A DNA stretch of 64,000 nucleotides from Epiperipatus broadwayi (GCA_028023455.1 JAQFVV010006311.1:3987367-4051366); one strand, 5' to 3'; counted from the first letter of the stretch, positions 12,338 to 24,185 are shown. The notes: a model not told the origin generated them from the sequence alone. Program-made: numbers and translations.

Positions 12338-15160
12338 TGAAGCAATCAATGTCTAATCATCATCGATGCTTCATGTTTCACCATCTATACTAACCTCCTA
12401 GGGGTCCACAATTCAGACCTTGCTATAAATATATGCTATTCACTCACATACTGTATGCCAAATCATTCTAAAGATTAGTAACATTAATTTATATCTTGAG
12501 TAAAAATGAAACAGTAGTTTGAGTGATGCGTATATATATTATGACTAAAGCAATAATTTTATTGCTATGAAAATACATTTGCTTATATATTTGTGATTAT
12601 TTTTATATATGTGTGTATTTAATGTGACAACAAAGAAGAATGGAGGAGGCTCGAAATGCTAAAATAATCGTTTAAATTCAGCTCGTTGCCTTTAATTAAA
12701 ATTGTCAATCGCAATTAAGATAGAAAACAAATCGTTTATCAGTTGTTGTCGAATGATTTAAAATATCTAAAAATGGTATTTCAAGCCTTATCTGTATAAA
12801 AACATGTTGTTAATTAAATGTTGTTTTTAAAGGAATTATAGAGATAGGGTTGGTGTATGAAATTGCATTCTGGGCAGTATTAAAATGTTATAAAAGGAAC
12901 CACAGAACAAAGGAAGTTTTTTTTTTTAGTTACTTTCAGTTTTTAGTTGAGTTCAGAGGAGTTTTTAGTGAGTTGAATTTAATTACTTAAGAAGCCAACA
13001 CAAGTTCTGCGTGATGAAGTGTGAGTAGTGGAGCCATCCGCCTCTCTTTTTCTCTCAGAGAACTGTCTACCAGCCGTAAAAATTCTATCTGACTGGCCAT
13101 ATGAGATGACATAGAACTATCTACCTGTCTGTCTGCTGCTATGCTGATATCTTAGGTAAAATCATGTAATTTAGAGCTGCCTTAATACAAACATTCATGG
13201 ATGATTTATAATTTATAGCTAAATTAATTCATAGATCCATTTATGATGTTTTGCTAGTTTTGCTCGTAAACTCTCTCTCTATAATCCTTTATCAATACTT
13301 CTGTAATTCTAAATATATGTTACTTTCACGCTTAATTTATGTTTATATAACTTTATGTGGCTCAATTAAATATATACAACTTATTTTGTTTAATATATAT
13401 ATTATTTTCTCTAATATGTCGGTATCAATCAATCTCGCAACTTTAATTAAATTCATTAGTAAAATTATGTTCATTTGTTTATTTAAAATAGAAATCGTTC
13501 ACTAGGTTGGTTGTATACCTAAAAGTATTTTATTGTGGATGCTTATTTTATTTTGTTGTTTAGTTGTCTTTATAAAAGATTGCGACACCTAATATAAAAT
13601 TCTACCTTTCTTTACCATCACCCAGAGGGCTAAATTCTTTAATTAATATGTATATGGGAATCGAATTCAAATATAAATTTTATTAGCTTAGTAATATAAA
13701 TAAAAATTATTATTCATTATGATTTGTTAAATGACTCAGAATTGAAAAACAGATTATTGCGCAAGAGGTTAGACAATTTCCAAGTTTTAAAATAATGAAA
13801 ATTATGTTATAATATTATATTCATGTCCAATAACGTTGCTGGCATACCATCCACTTTATTCTGATATTTTATATTCTCGATTTTTCGACTGTTTAGTCAT
13901 TGGGAACGTCTAAAGCTCCCATCCTACTTTTAAAATCATTCATAATCAGGAACACTACTTCCTGTGAACGTAAAGTTTATGAGGATTATGTGCTGCGGAT
14001 GACAGTACATAATGATCTGGGATCTCAAACTCAGCCTCTCCCTTGGTATTGCTCCGCCAGAATGCATGGACATATCCAATCTATGTTCGTTTCAAATATT
14101 CTTTTAAAATGATAAAATATCCACAATTGCTATGAGGTTTTATTTCGTTATCGTATGCTAGTACCGTTACTCTTGTCCTTAGTTTAATCACCGTCTACCT
14201 AACTTCAGTAAGTTGCAATGATGTGTTAAAGATAATGATTCATTTCGTAAAATACGTTCAGTTCATGGAGTTAAAATGCTTTCTTTGAAAAAGCGTTATT
14301 GGTTCCCATAGATGTAAATGTAATTTACATTAATGATTGCATAACTTACTCTCATAAATAAAGCACATTGTTTGTTTCTCATTTCTAAAAGACATCTTTG
14401 CCAAACAATGTGAATAAAAGTATAAATAATGGTTTTCCTAAAGAAATACATGATTGAAATCATATATTTTGCCCATTATCAACTAAATCAGTTACTGTTA
14501 AAACTGTCACGATCTTTTATATTTATTTTCGGCATCCATAACGCTCCGTAGCAAAAGTTTTCTTGAAATAGTTTATCAACTCTGCACAAGTTACAAAACA
14601 CTATAAAATTGTATCTGTAAAATTATATTTATTAAATGAGTGATAGAAGGGATTTTATACAACAAAGTCCCAAGTCTTGTAAATAAACAATATTGTCCCA
14701 AGCGTGAAACTAGTTGGTAAAATATATATGCATTTTCTTAATCTTTTGTAATATATATATATGCGTTTGTTTAATATTTATTAAAAATATCTATTTTATG
14801 TAAATCCTGGTTTGTTGTTTTTGAATTATTTTCTAGTTAATATTTAGAACTATTTTCTTTAGCTAAGAGCTTAGCATTAATAAATAACTATAATAAATGT
14901 AATTCCTGGGCTACTCCAATCTCGATCATCATCATCAGTCTGATCTTATGCTCTACCACTTTGCTTATGGGCACAGATTTAAAATAATTTTACTGTGTCA
15001 TCAGAATTGTTGTTCATTGGGTCAGAGATTTGAAGAATAGGCAAATAGGTTAGAATTCAGGATTGCTCCAGACCTGTGTATCTCGAGCATGATCAGATTC
15101 AAGGTACTTTTGCATAGGATTTGAATCTTGTTAAGTGAGCATACTGTTTTGACTGGTACA
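12338..15160 (+). repeat. 3' LTR of the large LTR element
   Basis: This is the second copy of the 2.8-kb terminal repeat. It ends GACTGGTACA followed by ATATAT. It carries the conserved TATA box at 12889 and an intact version of the internal ORF (13900-14112). It has an extra (TA)n-containing stretch near 14735-14775 that is absent from the 5' LTR. Confidence 0.82.
13900..14112 (+). CDS. 70-codon ORF within the 3' LTR
   Basis: Open from TTG (13900; the first ATG is internal) to a TGA after SNILLK. Contains TTSCERKVYEDYVLRM and QTQPLPWYCSARM. The aligned 5' LTR keeps the frame except for one stop, so the frame may have been coding when the element was active. Family unknown. Confidence 0.3.
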   Translation: MGTSKAPILLLKSFIIRNTTSCERKVYEDYVLRMTVHNDLGSQTQPLPWYCSARMHGHIQSMFVSNILLK

Positions 15161-15267
15161 ATATATATGCATGAATAAAATCTTTTTGTGTTATTAATAC
15201 TGACAGTGACTGCTTTTATTATTATTTATAAAAAGAAATATGTTTAATAAATATATTAAGTTTCTGC

Positions 15268-15400
15268 GTCTACTTGAGCTAGTGACTAGGGCTGGCAGTC
15301 ATGATCTTAACAGCATGTATCTGCCTACTCTATAAATTTTCTAGGTTCAAGTAGCCTAGTGGCGCTCTGTATGGCAGATTATGGTAAGACTGGTAACTTC
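15268..15400 (+). repeat. SINE-like dispersed repeat, copy 1
   Basis: The segment from gagctagtgactagggctgg to gtagcctagtggcgc matches, with about 65-70% identity by eye, the reverse complement of 45838-45985. Shared landmarks are gctagtgact.gggct, cgtatctgcctact.tataaatttt and gcctag.tgg. It contains sequences close to a pol III A box (TAGCCTAGTGG) and B box (GGTTCAAGTAGCC), but their order and spacing are not a clean tRNA. It ends near a short catcatcat run, similar to LINE-dependent SINE tails. Confidence 0.45.
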
Positions 15401-15563
15401 ATCATCATTCCTGACCGTTATAGTAAATAACCATAAACATATATAAATGCTAGTGAATGTTATATTTAAATCCCAGTTTGACAAAGCATGATTTTAAAAA
15501 GTACCTATGAGTTTATGAAAAATAAATTTATTGTTGTGAGTTCATTATAAAGCTATGGCTGGT

Positions 15564-15594
15564 ATCATCATTATTATCATCATCATCATCATCT
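15564..15594. repeat. (ATC)n-rich microsatellite
   Basis: Imperfect tcatcattattatcatcatc run. Such ATC or TGA triplet tails are typical of RTE LINEs and SINEs they mobilise; no element body is recognisable on either side. Confidence 0.6.
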
Positions 15595-15599
15595 TTATA

Positions 15600-16833
15600 T
15601 TATGATTAATTAAGTTGAGTAACTAATTTCATGGCCATCCACTTAAGCAATGGTCTTCACTATGTTTGTTTGGAAGCCATTAATGAGAGTATTTTTGCAT
15701 CTGTTCATCAATATACGTAAACTGAGCAAGTAATGTCTATAAGAGTCTTTGATATATAATTTTTGGTGATATTGGGATTTTATAATTTTATTGACATAAA
15801 TAAAATATAAGAATGTCATTTTTTTGTTCATTAGTCATCCAAGTCATGTGTAGTAAAACTGTACTAAATGAGTTTGAACTCAGTGCACTATGGACAGATA
15901 AAATTTATCTAGATTTAAAACAATCTGGTGGCGCTCGTGGGAAAACACACGTACTTAACTAAACTGAATAAAAGTGATCCAGTCCCCGTTCCAACTTAAT
16001 AAAATTAACTTTATATGATATTTTTTATACATTGTTATAAATAACGCCAGTGTGTGCATATGACCATGAATAGTCTTATATATTTGGAAAGAAGAACAGG
16101 AAGGATTCTTTGTTATAAGAACCTATTATTGGAGATAAGCGAAATGCACTCCATGGATTTCACAGTAATTTTATTCAGTTGCTATATCTAATGTAAGTTT
16201 ATCTGATGACAATTGCTAGTATATTTTATTGATCAAGTGACTCCCCAATATCGGAATATTTTAAATCTTTAATGATGACAGTTTTGATTTTCATTTTGTT
16301 AATTTATGGACTGAGAAATGGGATAATTTATTTATTTCATTATTAGCGTGACAGAAGTAATGTTTAGGATAGTTGCAAACGGGCTATAATGTTATATTTA
16401 ATTAATTACAAATAGACACCCAAATAAAGCATGATATGTATATGTTTATTATTTATATGTTAGCGTCATCCTTATTTAATTATAAATTGTATTTTAGCTA
16501 ACATAGTAAATTCATTTCACATTTAATTTTACTCTGTTACAAATGATGAACCGCTGGAGCTTATCATATATCCTGTTTAGTGTTTAGTAGTTTTTAAATT
16601 ATAGCAACTATCATTTTATCACTAATCAATATATACATTATAATCGGTTATAAAATAACAGCCTTTTTCATCATTGCATTATTTTATATGCTGTTACAAA
16701 TATTTTCTTACTGTTACAAATGGCGCAGATTATAAACAGATTATGAACGTATTTTAATCAATTAATTGATAAATTAATTTTTTATTTCTGTTACAATATA
16801 TATATAATGTTTTCACGGTTGTATGATGTAGAT
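15600..16833. other. AT-rich stretch, no gene seen
   Basis: The motif ctgttacaaat occurs three times between 16530 and 16730, once before ggcgcag. A ggtggcgctcgtggg block sits at 15926. Both recall gypsy LTR/PBS borders, but there is no supporting structure. Confidence 0.4.
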
Positions 16834-16884
16834 AAATTATAACTTTTTGGGCTGTACTGTGTATTATTTTCCATTAAACACCGA

Positions 16885-16917
16885 TATTTTGACGGACTAG
16901 CATCCGCCATTATCAAG
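16885..16917 (-). ncRNA. Hammerhead-like stem-loop 3' of PLE ORF (minus copy)
   Basis: On the minus strand cTTGATAA is followed by a six-pair stem (GGCGGA with TCCGTC, one G-T pair, six-base loop) and AAAATA. This follows the hammerhead order CUGANGA - stem II - GAAA with changes at C3, G8 and G12. PLEs are known to carry hammerhead motifs in their terminal repeats. Stems I and III and the cleavage triplet were not identified. Confidence 0.35.
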
Positions 16918-16918
16918 G

Positions 16919-17404
16919 TTAACTTTTGAAAGAAAAACCATTAGATCTTAAATAATAACGTGACTGTGTGCGAGATGAGAAAGGAGATTCAACTTGAAGT
17001 AGTTCAGCATTCACAATATGAGGCTTATCAAAATGTTTATTTCTCTCAGTATTTTCACCTATTAATTTTAAATTAATATTAGATAAAATGAGAGGTTTAC
17101 ACATATCTGGAATACATTGTGCTTCATCAGCCATATTTAAAACAGTAGGTCTGTTTAATATTTCAATTGACTTTCTTATGGTTCTTAAATCATATCTTTC
17201 CAAATTAGCAAGTATTTTTGTATTGACAAAATCAGGTGTGTGACCAGTTTTTAAATAATGGAAAGTAAAAACTGATGTGCTAATTTTTTGATTAAAAGCA
17301 TTTCTATGTTCCTTAATTCTGACATTTATTCGTCTGTTAACCTGATCCACATAGCCTCTTGAGCACTGAAAACACGGAATTTCATAAACTCCTTGGTGTT
17401 CCAA
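16919..17404 (-). CDS. GIY-YIG endonuclease domain of Penelope-like element (partial)
   Basis: The 161-codon open frame begins after an in-frame TGA that separates it from the RT part. The GIY motif appears as GVYEIPC, followed by the Cys pair CFQC and YVDQ in place of YIG. The conserved Arg and EH follow (RIKEHRNAF). A C-terminal block (LANLERYDLRTIRKSIEI) matches the usual PLE arrangement after the nuclease core. The CCHH-type cysteines before and inside the core are typical of PLE endonucleases. Since the frame is broken upstream and the RT is truncated, it should be non-functional. Confidence 0.8.
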   Translation of the reverse strand: MEHQGVYEIPCFQCSRGYVDQVNRRINVRIKEHRNAFNQKISTSVFTFHYLKTGHTPDFVNTKILANLERYDLRTIRKSIEILNRPTVLNMADEAQCIPDMCKPLILSNINLKLIGENTERNKHFDKPHIVNAELLQVESPFSSRTQSRYYLRSNGFSFKS

Positions 17405-18429
17405 AAATATTCAGTCTTTAGGTTTATACAAAAAATCACCATTTTTTTTGCCAGTAGAAAAAGTAGTCTTTATATTAAAACAAGATAGTCTTGTACTGAT
17501 TTTATCAGTAACCCCTTTAATATAAGATAAAATTACTCTATTAAAAGAGGAATTGTCAATTCTATTCTCTTTTTTCTGTTTAGTATTAATGTTATATAAA
17601 GCCTTACATATGATCTTTTTATTATAATTATTAGAAAGCAGAATACTTTTTGTAAGTTCTATTTTTCGAGAAAGATATTCTTTATCAGATAAATTATAAG
17701 CTCTAGTGAAAAGATTTTTTGCTACAGAAAAAATTTATGCAGGATGATGATGTGAATTAAAATTAAGATATCTGTTTGTATGGGTGAATTTTCTGTAAAC
17801 TGATATTGATAATGTTTCACCACATTTTCTTGCAATTAAAACATCTAGAAAAGAAAGTGATATGTTATTTTCCACTTCCATAGTAAATTTAATATTTGGA
17901 TGCCAATTATTTATAAAAACAAGAAAAGAATTGGCCTCATGGAATTGATTCTTTAAATTCTTTACTTGTTTTTATAAATAATTGGCATCCAAATATTAAA
18001 TTTACTATGGAAATGGAAATAACAGATCACTTTCTTTTCTAAATGTTTTTGCAAGAAAATGTGATGAAACATTATCAATATCAGTTTACAGAAAATCCAC
18101 CCATACAAACAGATATCTTAATTTTAATTCTCATCATCATCCTGCACAAATTTTTTCTGTAGCAAAAAATCTTTTCACTAGAGCTTATAATTTATCTGAT
18201 AAAGAATATCTTTCTTGAGAAATAAAACTTGCAAAAAGTATTCTGCTTTTTAATAATTATAATAAAAAGATCATATGTAAGGCTTTATATAACATTAATA
18301 CTAAAAAGAAAAAAAGAGGATAGAATTGACAATTCCTCTTTTAATAGAGTAATTTTACCTTATATTTAAGGGGTTACTAATAAAATCAGTAGAAGACTAT
18401 CTTGTTTTAATATAAAGACTACTTTTTCT

Positions 18430-18966
18430 ACTGGCAAAAAAATTGGTGATTTTTTGTATAAACCCAAAGACAGAATATTTTTGGACCACCAAGGAGTTTA
18501 TGAAATTCTGTGTTTTCAGTGCTCAAGAGGCTATGTGGGTCAGTCTAATAGATAAATAAATGTCAGAATTAAGGAACATAGAAATGCTTTTAATCAAAAA
18601 ATTAGCACATCAGTTTTTACTTCCCATTATTTAAAAACTGGTCACAAACCTGATTTTGACAATACAAAAATACTTGCTAATTTGGAAAGATATGATTTAA
18701 GAACCATGAGAGAGTCAATTGAAATATTAAAGAGACCTACTGGTTTAAATAGGGCTGATAAAGCACAATGTATTCCAGCTATGTGGAAACCTCTCATTTT
18801 ATCTAATATTAACTTAAAATTAATAGGTGAAAATACTGAGAGAAATAAACATTTTGATAAGCCTCATATTGTGATTGCTGAACTACTTCAAGTTGAATCT
18901 CATTTCTCATCTCGCATACAGTCACGTTATTATTTAAGATTTAACGGTTTTTCTTTCAAAAGTTAA
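18430..18966 (+). pseudogene. GIY-YIG endonuclease of PLE, interrupted
   Basis: Reads GVYEILCFQCSRGYVGQSNR and then a TAA, after which the frame continues through RIKEHRNAF to the same FSFKS end. Here the YIG motif is YVG, closer to consensus than in the minus copy (YVD), while the minus copy lacks this TAA. So the two copies decayed independently after they formed. From the first ATG after the stop, only the last 94 codons (18682-18966) are open. Confidence 0.8.
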
Positions 18967-18967
18967 T

Positions 18968-19000
18968 CTTGATAATGGCGCATGCTAGTCCGTCAAAATA
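18968..19000 (+). ncRNA. Hammerhead-like stem-loop 3' of PLE ORF (plus copy)
   Basis: Same motif as in the partner copy: cTTGATAA, stem GGCGCA with TCCGTC (one mismatch here), then AAAATA. Probably inactive; reported because it recurs after other PLE 3' ends in the window. Confidence 0.3.
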
Positions 19001-19052
19001 TCATGTTTAATGGAAAATAATATACAGTACAGCCCAAAAAGTTGTAATTTAT

Positions 19053-20905
19053 ATATATATATTTCTATTCAAGCTTCATTCAAAGACTTTTCTGTATGCT
19101 GAAATGAAAGTAACATATTTAAGTAATTCTATCAAATAAAAAAAACTTATTATAACTTTTATTATTTTTAATTTCTCAAAAAAACTTAGTCATGAATTTA
19201 TATATTTTGTTATCAATAATAGTTTTTTATATATATTTTCAATACTATAAAATTCTTTAAAGTCATAAAATTGGTTATCTGGTATACAACTTAAGATGTA
19301 TCAAAAATTATATTAGAATTAGAGGAGAAAAATAAATATATAAATAACAGAAAGTAGTACACTGTTCAAAATGTGAGTAGAGATTCTGATTAATACTTTT
19401 AAACATCTAAAAAACTGACTAAGTGAGAATGAAAATATCCATGACCCAAATTAACTCTTAATACATAAAAAAATCAACTTCACATGATCTTTCTCATACT
19501 TTCCAAAAGTATTTTCACTTTATCATAGAGCTATCTACTATAACGTGAGTAGTAAGTGGAAAACATATAGTGTATTACTTTAAAATTCCTATTTCAAGAT
19601 TGGTTTCTGGATTTTGCCTTTATTAATGGAGACTATAATTAAAAACTGGAAACAAGGTATTATTGCATCTAGCTGCCATTTTTTACTTTTTAAAACCATT
19701 CAGATAATATCCTGAAGTTTTAAAAAACTCTAAAATTTTAAACTCATACTATCTCATTTGCACAATTATATATATTTCTAAAACTAAATGTATCTAAATA
19801 TTTTAAAAACTCTATTTCTAACACAATTGTAACCTTTTTTACTCTTTGGGTTGGAAGATTAATACCAACAACATCATTCTTGTTAAATGATTATTCATTT
19901 AATGAATAATATTTCTGTAGTGTAATTTTTACTACATTATTCTCATGCAAGGTAGGGATTAGTTTTTATCTACTTTTGACACCTTGTGGATGGGTTTAAT
20001 CATAAAAATATGACTAAAGAACTATGGAAGAGATACATAATCTCCAAAATGCCCATTTTGTGCTAAAGTAGCACTCATCAGTTGGCCTTGATCATAATTA
20101 TTAATAGATTACTCATTTGTTTCAAAAAGCAATTATCTTCACTTAATTTTAATATATACTGATTATTGAAACATATAGCAGATAAATTTAGATTAAGATA
20201 ATATAAAAAAGTATATTATTTGTGAAACAATTGAATCGACTTTCAAAAATTGGATAGAAAGATCTTTTTCCAAGAAATAAAAGAAAGAGAAGAAAGATCT
20301 TAGAATTTTTTGGCATATATAGTATTAAATATACTAGAAAAGTCTGGAGAGGAAAGTACTATAAATATATAAAAAATAAAATTAAATGGATTAGATATTA
20401 AAAAAATAAGATGATTTAGATAGAAAAGAATTACTGAAAATAGAAGAGTAGAAAAAAAGTAATGATTTTAATGAATCGTTAGCAGTTGTATTGAGTTTAA
20501 AATATAATTGAAAATAGAATATGATCAAAAACATTGAATAGAATCTTAGAGCATAAATGCAAGATTTTAATATTTGAAGATATTATGATTGCAGGCAGTT
20601 TGATACAATTAAAAATATAATAATTTAATATTTTATTTTTATTTAAATAATTAAACGTTTTATATAGGTTTGATTTTATCATATAAAATTTTATAACTGG
20701 CTAGTAAACTTTTTTCTTTAAAGCACTTGAAATTAATTTTAAAAAAAAATGATAAGTAGTGCTATAAGTTTTCTTTTATAGCTTAATACATTAAAAACTT
20801 CTTAACTTTTTAAATAAATTTAAACAACAAAATATTTTAAATAATCATGTCCCCAAATATATTAAAGAATTTTTAAAGTAATATTGAAGAAGTCTTTTTT
20901 TCCCC
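19053..20905. other. AT-rich stretch, no gene seen
   Basis: Only short low-complexity ORFs. A short palindrome (aatgattattcatttaatgaataatatt) occurs near 19888. No element ends recognised. Confidence 0.45.
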
Positions 20906-21008
20906 ATATGTCATAGCACCGGCCGGGACGCGAACCCACAACCGCATGCAACCAACTACTTGCTTGCAAGGCGGCTGCGATAACCTCTCGACTAACAACG
21001 CTTGACTT
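20906..21008 (-). mobile_element. tRNA-derived SINE head
   Basis: The minus strand reads as a tRNA-like module: tagtcgagagg is a good A box and gggttcgcgtccc a good B box, with an anticodon-loop-like cttgcaag between them. The length from A to B box is longer than in most tRNAs. A second copy, about 80% identical by eye, lies on the plus strand at 44752-44832, and both are preceded by (a)gtcaagc. The high G+C makes it stand out sharply. No tail-specific 3' region was identified. A true tRNA gene is unlikely because the acceptor ends do not pair well. Confidence 0.65.
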
Positions 21009-21110
21009 TTTATAATATTTTATAATAATTAAATATTAAAGTTGAACTGGAAAGAACAATATAATTTAAAATATATAATAAACTGTTTAATATATTAGGA
21101 ATAACTGAAG

Positions 21111-21384
21111 CACATAGGCTTATTATATACCTGTGTCTATATATGTAATATATAGGGTATATGAGCACAGATTTTCTCACAACCCACCACTCTCCATCCT
21201 ATCTCATAATACTGATACACTTGAACACATATGTTGAAAAGATAAATAATCACCAATATACGTATTTCATGCTAAACCAGCAATCATCAGTTGGTCCAGA
21301 TTACCATCTCTACAATATATGCTATAAGTACTCAGATATATATTAATAAGATAGCCAATCCTCATACTTTAATGGACAGGCTTT
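21111..21384 (+). repeat. Foldback family, left-arm copy
   Basis: Matches the left arm of the palindromic element at 24833-25505 from ataactgaagcacat to aatggacaggctt, about 90% by eye. The centre and the right arm are missing. Short ORFs here are shadows of the repeat. Confidence 0.75.
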
Positions 21385-24185
21385 ATTTTGTGAATTTATT
21401 TTATTTTGTGAATTTATTTTGTGAATTTATGTTCAGAAATGAAGATGTTTTTCCCTCCAAATTTTGTTTTCCAGTGTATACTTATTAGGACTTTTTTCAA
21501 AGTATTGTTTATTTTTTGAGATTTTTATCTTTTCAGTAGTCGATAATTAAACTAGTTCCTTTTTTTTTTTTTTGCATATTTGGAATACATTTCCCCCCTG
21601 TGACTTAGTTCTGTTTCTTTTATTTTTAATATACTTTGATTATTGTGTTAACGTTTTCATTTTTATTTAATTTTATTTTCCAGGTTTTTTTTTTAATTGT
21701 ACAGATTACATTTTTTATGTATTAGTTTAATTGCAGTCAATACAGCTATAACTATATATATATATATATATTGTTAATTTTCACTTCGTTATGTGTAATA
21801 CTTTTGCATAGGCATATGCGTATGTTTGAAGAGATGGAATTTTTTTTTCTTCTTTCTGTTTTATTCTAAAACTTTGATTATTTGATGTGTGCACTTTCGA
21901 AAGAGAGACATTTTGAGGAAAAGATGTTTAGTAAATTGACGGGTGATTTATTAATGTAGACAGACTGCTTCGTTCCACAGTTAACTTTATATAAATTTAA
22001 ATCTGGCTGCGGTATTAATGTTGCTAAAATAATATGTATATATGTCATGTGTAAGAGTTTTTAAATATCCGTAGATTGATTGCAGATATTTAAATATTTA
22101 TGTTCAAAGAATAATTTTTACTTTTAAATTATTTTAATAATAAATTTTATGCCAAACATTTGGTTAAAAACCAAACTTGTTCTTAATAAATCTTTATTGT
22201 TAAAATAAATTTATGCCAACTTCAACATTATCTAATTAATGATAAAGTATGAAATCTGTCATTTTGCTTAGTCAAATATTAGTAACATTATTTAATCAAT
22301 AAAATAAAATGAAGTAGATAAAATATTGAAAGCAAAATTAAGTCACTATTAAAAATTCAGTGAAGTTAGAAAGTTGTCATTTTAAAAAACGCTAAATAAA
22401 ATTTATTTATAACTTTCATTTACTACGTATAATAGGGTTGAAGTAATTGTTCTATGGTTGTCTTTACATTATTACTACTACTTCTAACAATACCTATATT
22501 TATTTTTAATTACAATATGAAATGCATATTTGGAATAAAAATGATAAGATCATTTCTAGTCTAAACAGTAATTAATAGTAATCATTAAAGTAATTTATCT
22601 GAATCGGAGGATGTTATAGGTGTGAGTGGAATAAGTTTGGCACCTTCATAATAAATTGTGATAAATAAATATAACGAGTTAGAATTTTCACTTAACTTCT
22701 GAAATACTTCCAGATTTTGATTTATTAACAAAATTATCAATGTCTCTATCTGGAAAGCATCAAATTAAAAATAAAAACTTCTAAATTTTACTGGTCTATA
22801 ATATTTAATCATTGTTACTAATATAATTTTACCTTATATTCTTGACTGAGTGAATGGTTTAGATGTAAACAAAATGATCAAAAATAAGTTTAAAATATTT
22901 TTACAAGCGTTTACATATAAATTTAAATTAATGAAATAAATAAATAAACAGAAATTGTATTTTAAAGTTGACAAGTAGCTGGATATAAATATAGATAGAC
23001 TGCAACTCTGTTTACAATCAGTAACCGTTCAATGTGTACATATCTAAAGGCCATAAAACTTTAGAATGATATTTCATTATTGGTGAGTGAGTGTGTGAAT
23101 CAAAACATATGTCAGCTTGTGGTTAAGACCTGTAGAGGTCCCTAACTTCGCATTTTCACGCGCATATTCTTGAGGTTTACAGCCTTAGTAAATATTACTT
23201 ACGTAATCTGGAACTACTTTTGAATAAAAAGAATAATTTACATATATTTTTAAAACATAAATTTTATAACCATATAATAATTTTTGGAGATTTTGCTACA
23301 TCCATCTGATAAATAAAATCACAGTAACCAGCAACAATTTTTATAAACTCAAAATTTGACGTTATTTTAATTAAAAATAATATAAAAATTAAAATTTTCT
23401 ATACAAAAAAGCTTTTCTCTTCATTTTTAAAAAAAAATTAAAACAAGAAAAAAAACATGTTTTCTTTATCTGGTATTTTGATTGAATCTTTTTTTGAATG
23501 GCCAAACATTTTTTTTTTTTTTTTTTAAAAAAAGAAAAGAGGAAAGCAACTTTCTTTTATCTAAAGTAAAATTATAATATATTCATTCTATAATTTAACA
23601 ATAAGTTATATATCTTTTTTTTTATTTAACAATAAGTTACTGTTATAAAATCATCATATGGGAATGTACAATTATTTTATTGTAATAGTTCATATTATAG
23701 TACTAAATAATCTTGCATAATTATACTTTATGTATAATACTCAAATTATTTGATTCGTCTACTATTCTTGAACCACATTGGCATTTAATGAATGTTGTAT
23801 GAAATAAAAAGATCAATTTAATTAATAAATACTTATTGATAATATTTTAAAGTGAAGTTTTTTAAAAGCAATATTGCACAAACTTAATGATAAATTCCAA
23901 ATGTGAGGTAGTACAATAATTATTTTTGAAGCATGGAAAACAATGATAAACTATAACTATTGACGGTCAAGTATTATACTTTTATCATAATACTTTATTT
24001 AGTTTTTTAAATCTGCCTTCCAAAAGCCTTACTTTCGAAAACTGAATATTTTTTTAGCTTTATTTGATAAACAGTTGATTTTTCAATTTATGTAAAATAG
24101 TTATAAATAATTTTTCAAGGGCTGTGTATCCATTGAAATAAATTATGGTAATGTAAAGATAGCATATATATATATTCATAAAAGT
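21385..24185. other. AT-rich stretch with one small repeat copy
   Basis: Contains (TA)n near 21755-21770, T/A hairpin runs at 23510-23532 and the repeat fragment at 23100-23205. No gene recognised. Confidence 0.45.
23100..23205 (-). repeat. Copy of the 'cctctacaggtctta' repeat family
   Basis: The reverse complement carries gggacctctacaggtctta, accacaagct and, upstream, taaggctgta. These match the units at 36333-36420 and 36598-36812. Confidence 0.6.

Larger units (their letters stand above)
6609..15160 (+). mobile_element. Non-autonomous LTR retrotransposon with 2.8-kb LTRs
   Basis: Two long direct repeats (6609-9394 and 12338-15160) enclose 2.9 kb of unique DNA. Both begin TGAA(A/G)CAATC and end GACTGGTACA, giving canonical TG...CA ends. 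A purine tract lies directly before the 3' copy, and a primer-binding-site-like sequence lies 20 bp after the 5' copy. Flanks read ATATAT on both sides (6603-6608 and 15161-15166), consistent with a 4-6 bp target duplication, but the AT-rich setting makes this weak. The internal part holds a broken gag-like frame and one further ORF. No protease, reverse transcriptase, RNase H or integrase was seen, so it would depend on another element for movement. Plus-strand orientation follows from the PBS, PPT and gag-like frame. A segmental duplication is the alternative, but the PPT and PBS positions argue for an LTR element. Confidence 0.8.
16834..17932 (-). mobile_element. Penelope-like element, 5'-truncated copy (minus)
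   Basis: The minus-strand sequence encodes the 3' half of a Penelope-like retroelement: the last part of the RT domain (SVYRKFTHTNRYLNF, the conserved YRK.THT.RYL block), a linker, then a GIY-YIG endonuclease ending in FSFKS and a stop. It is cut off upstream, so the RT catalytic region is absent. Its 5' end meets a second copy in the opposite orientation after a 24-bp spacer. The 3' untranslated part ends near 16834, where similarity to the other copy stops. Confidence 0.85.
17957..19052 (+). mobile_element. Penelope-like element, 5'-truncated copy (plus)
   Basis: This is the mirror-image partner of the minus copy at 16834-17932, with about 1.1 kb of alignable sequence and visible divergence (different stops in each). 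It shows the RT end (SVYRKSTHTNRYLNFNSHHH), then VAKNLFTRAYNLSDKEYLS, a stop, the linker and a GIY-YIG domain. It is truncated at almost the same RT position as its partner. It ends just before a short (TA)n. Confidence 0.85.

Noticed and set aside
15920-15945. ggtggcgctcgtggg as a gypsy primer-binding site
   Set aside because: No LTR-like sequence or gag follows and the match lacks the middle bases; chance or very old debris.
20906-21008. Functional tRNA gene
   Set aside because: A and B boxes are present but acceptor ends do not pair, the A-B spacing is too long and a second decayed copy exists; a SINE fits better.
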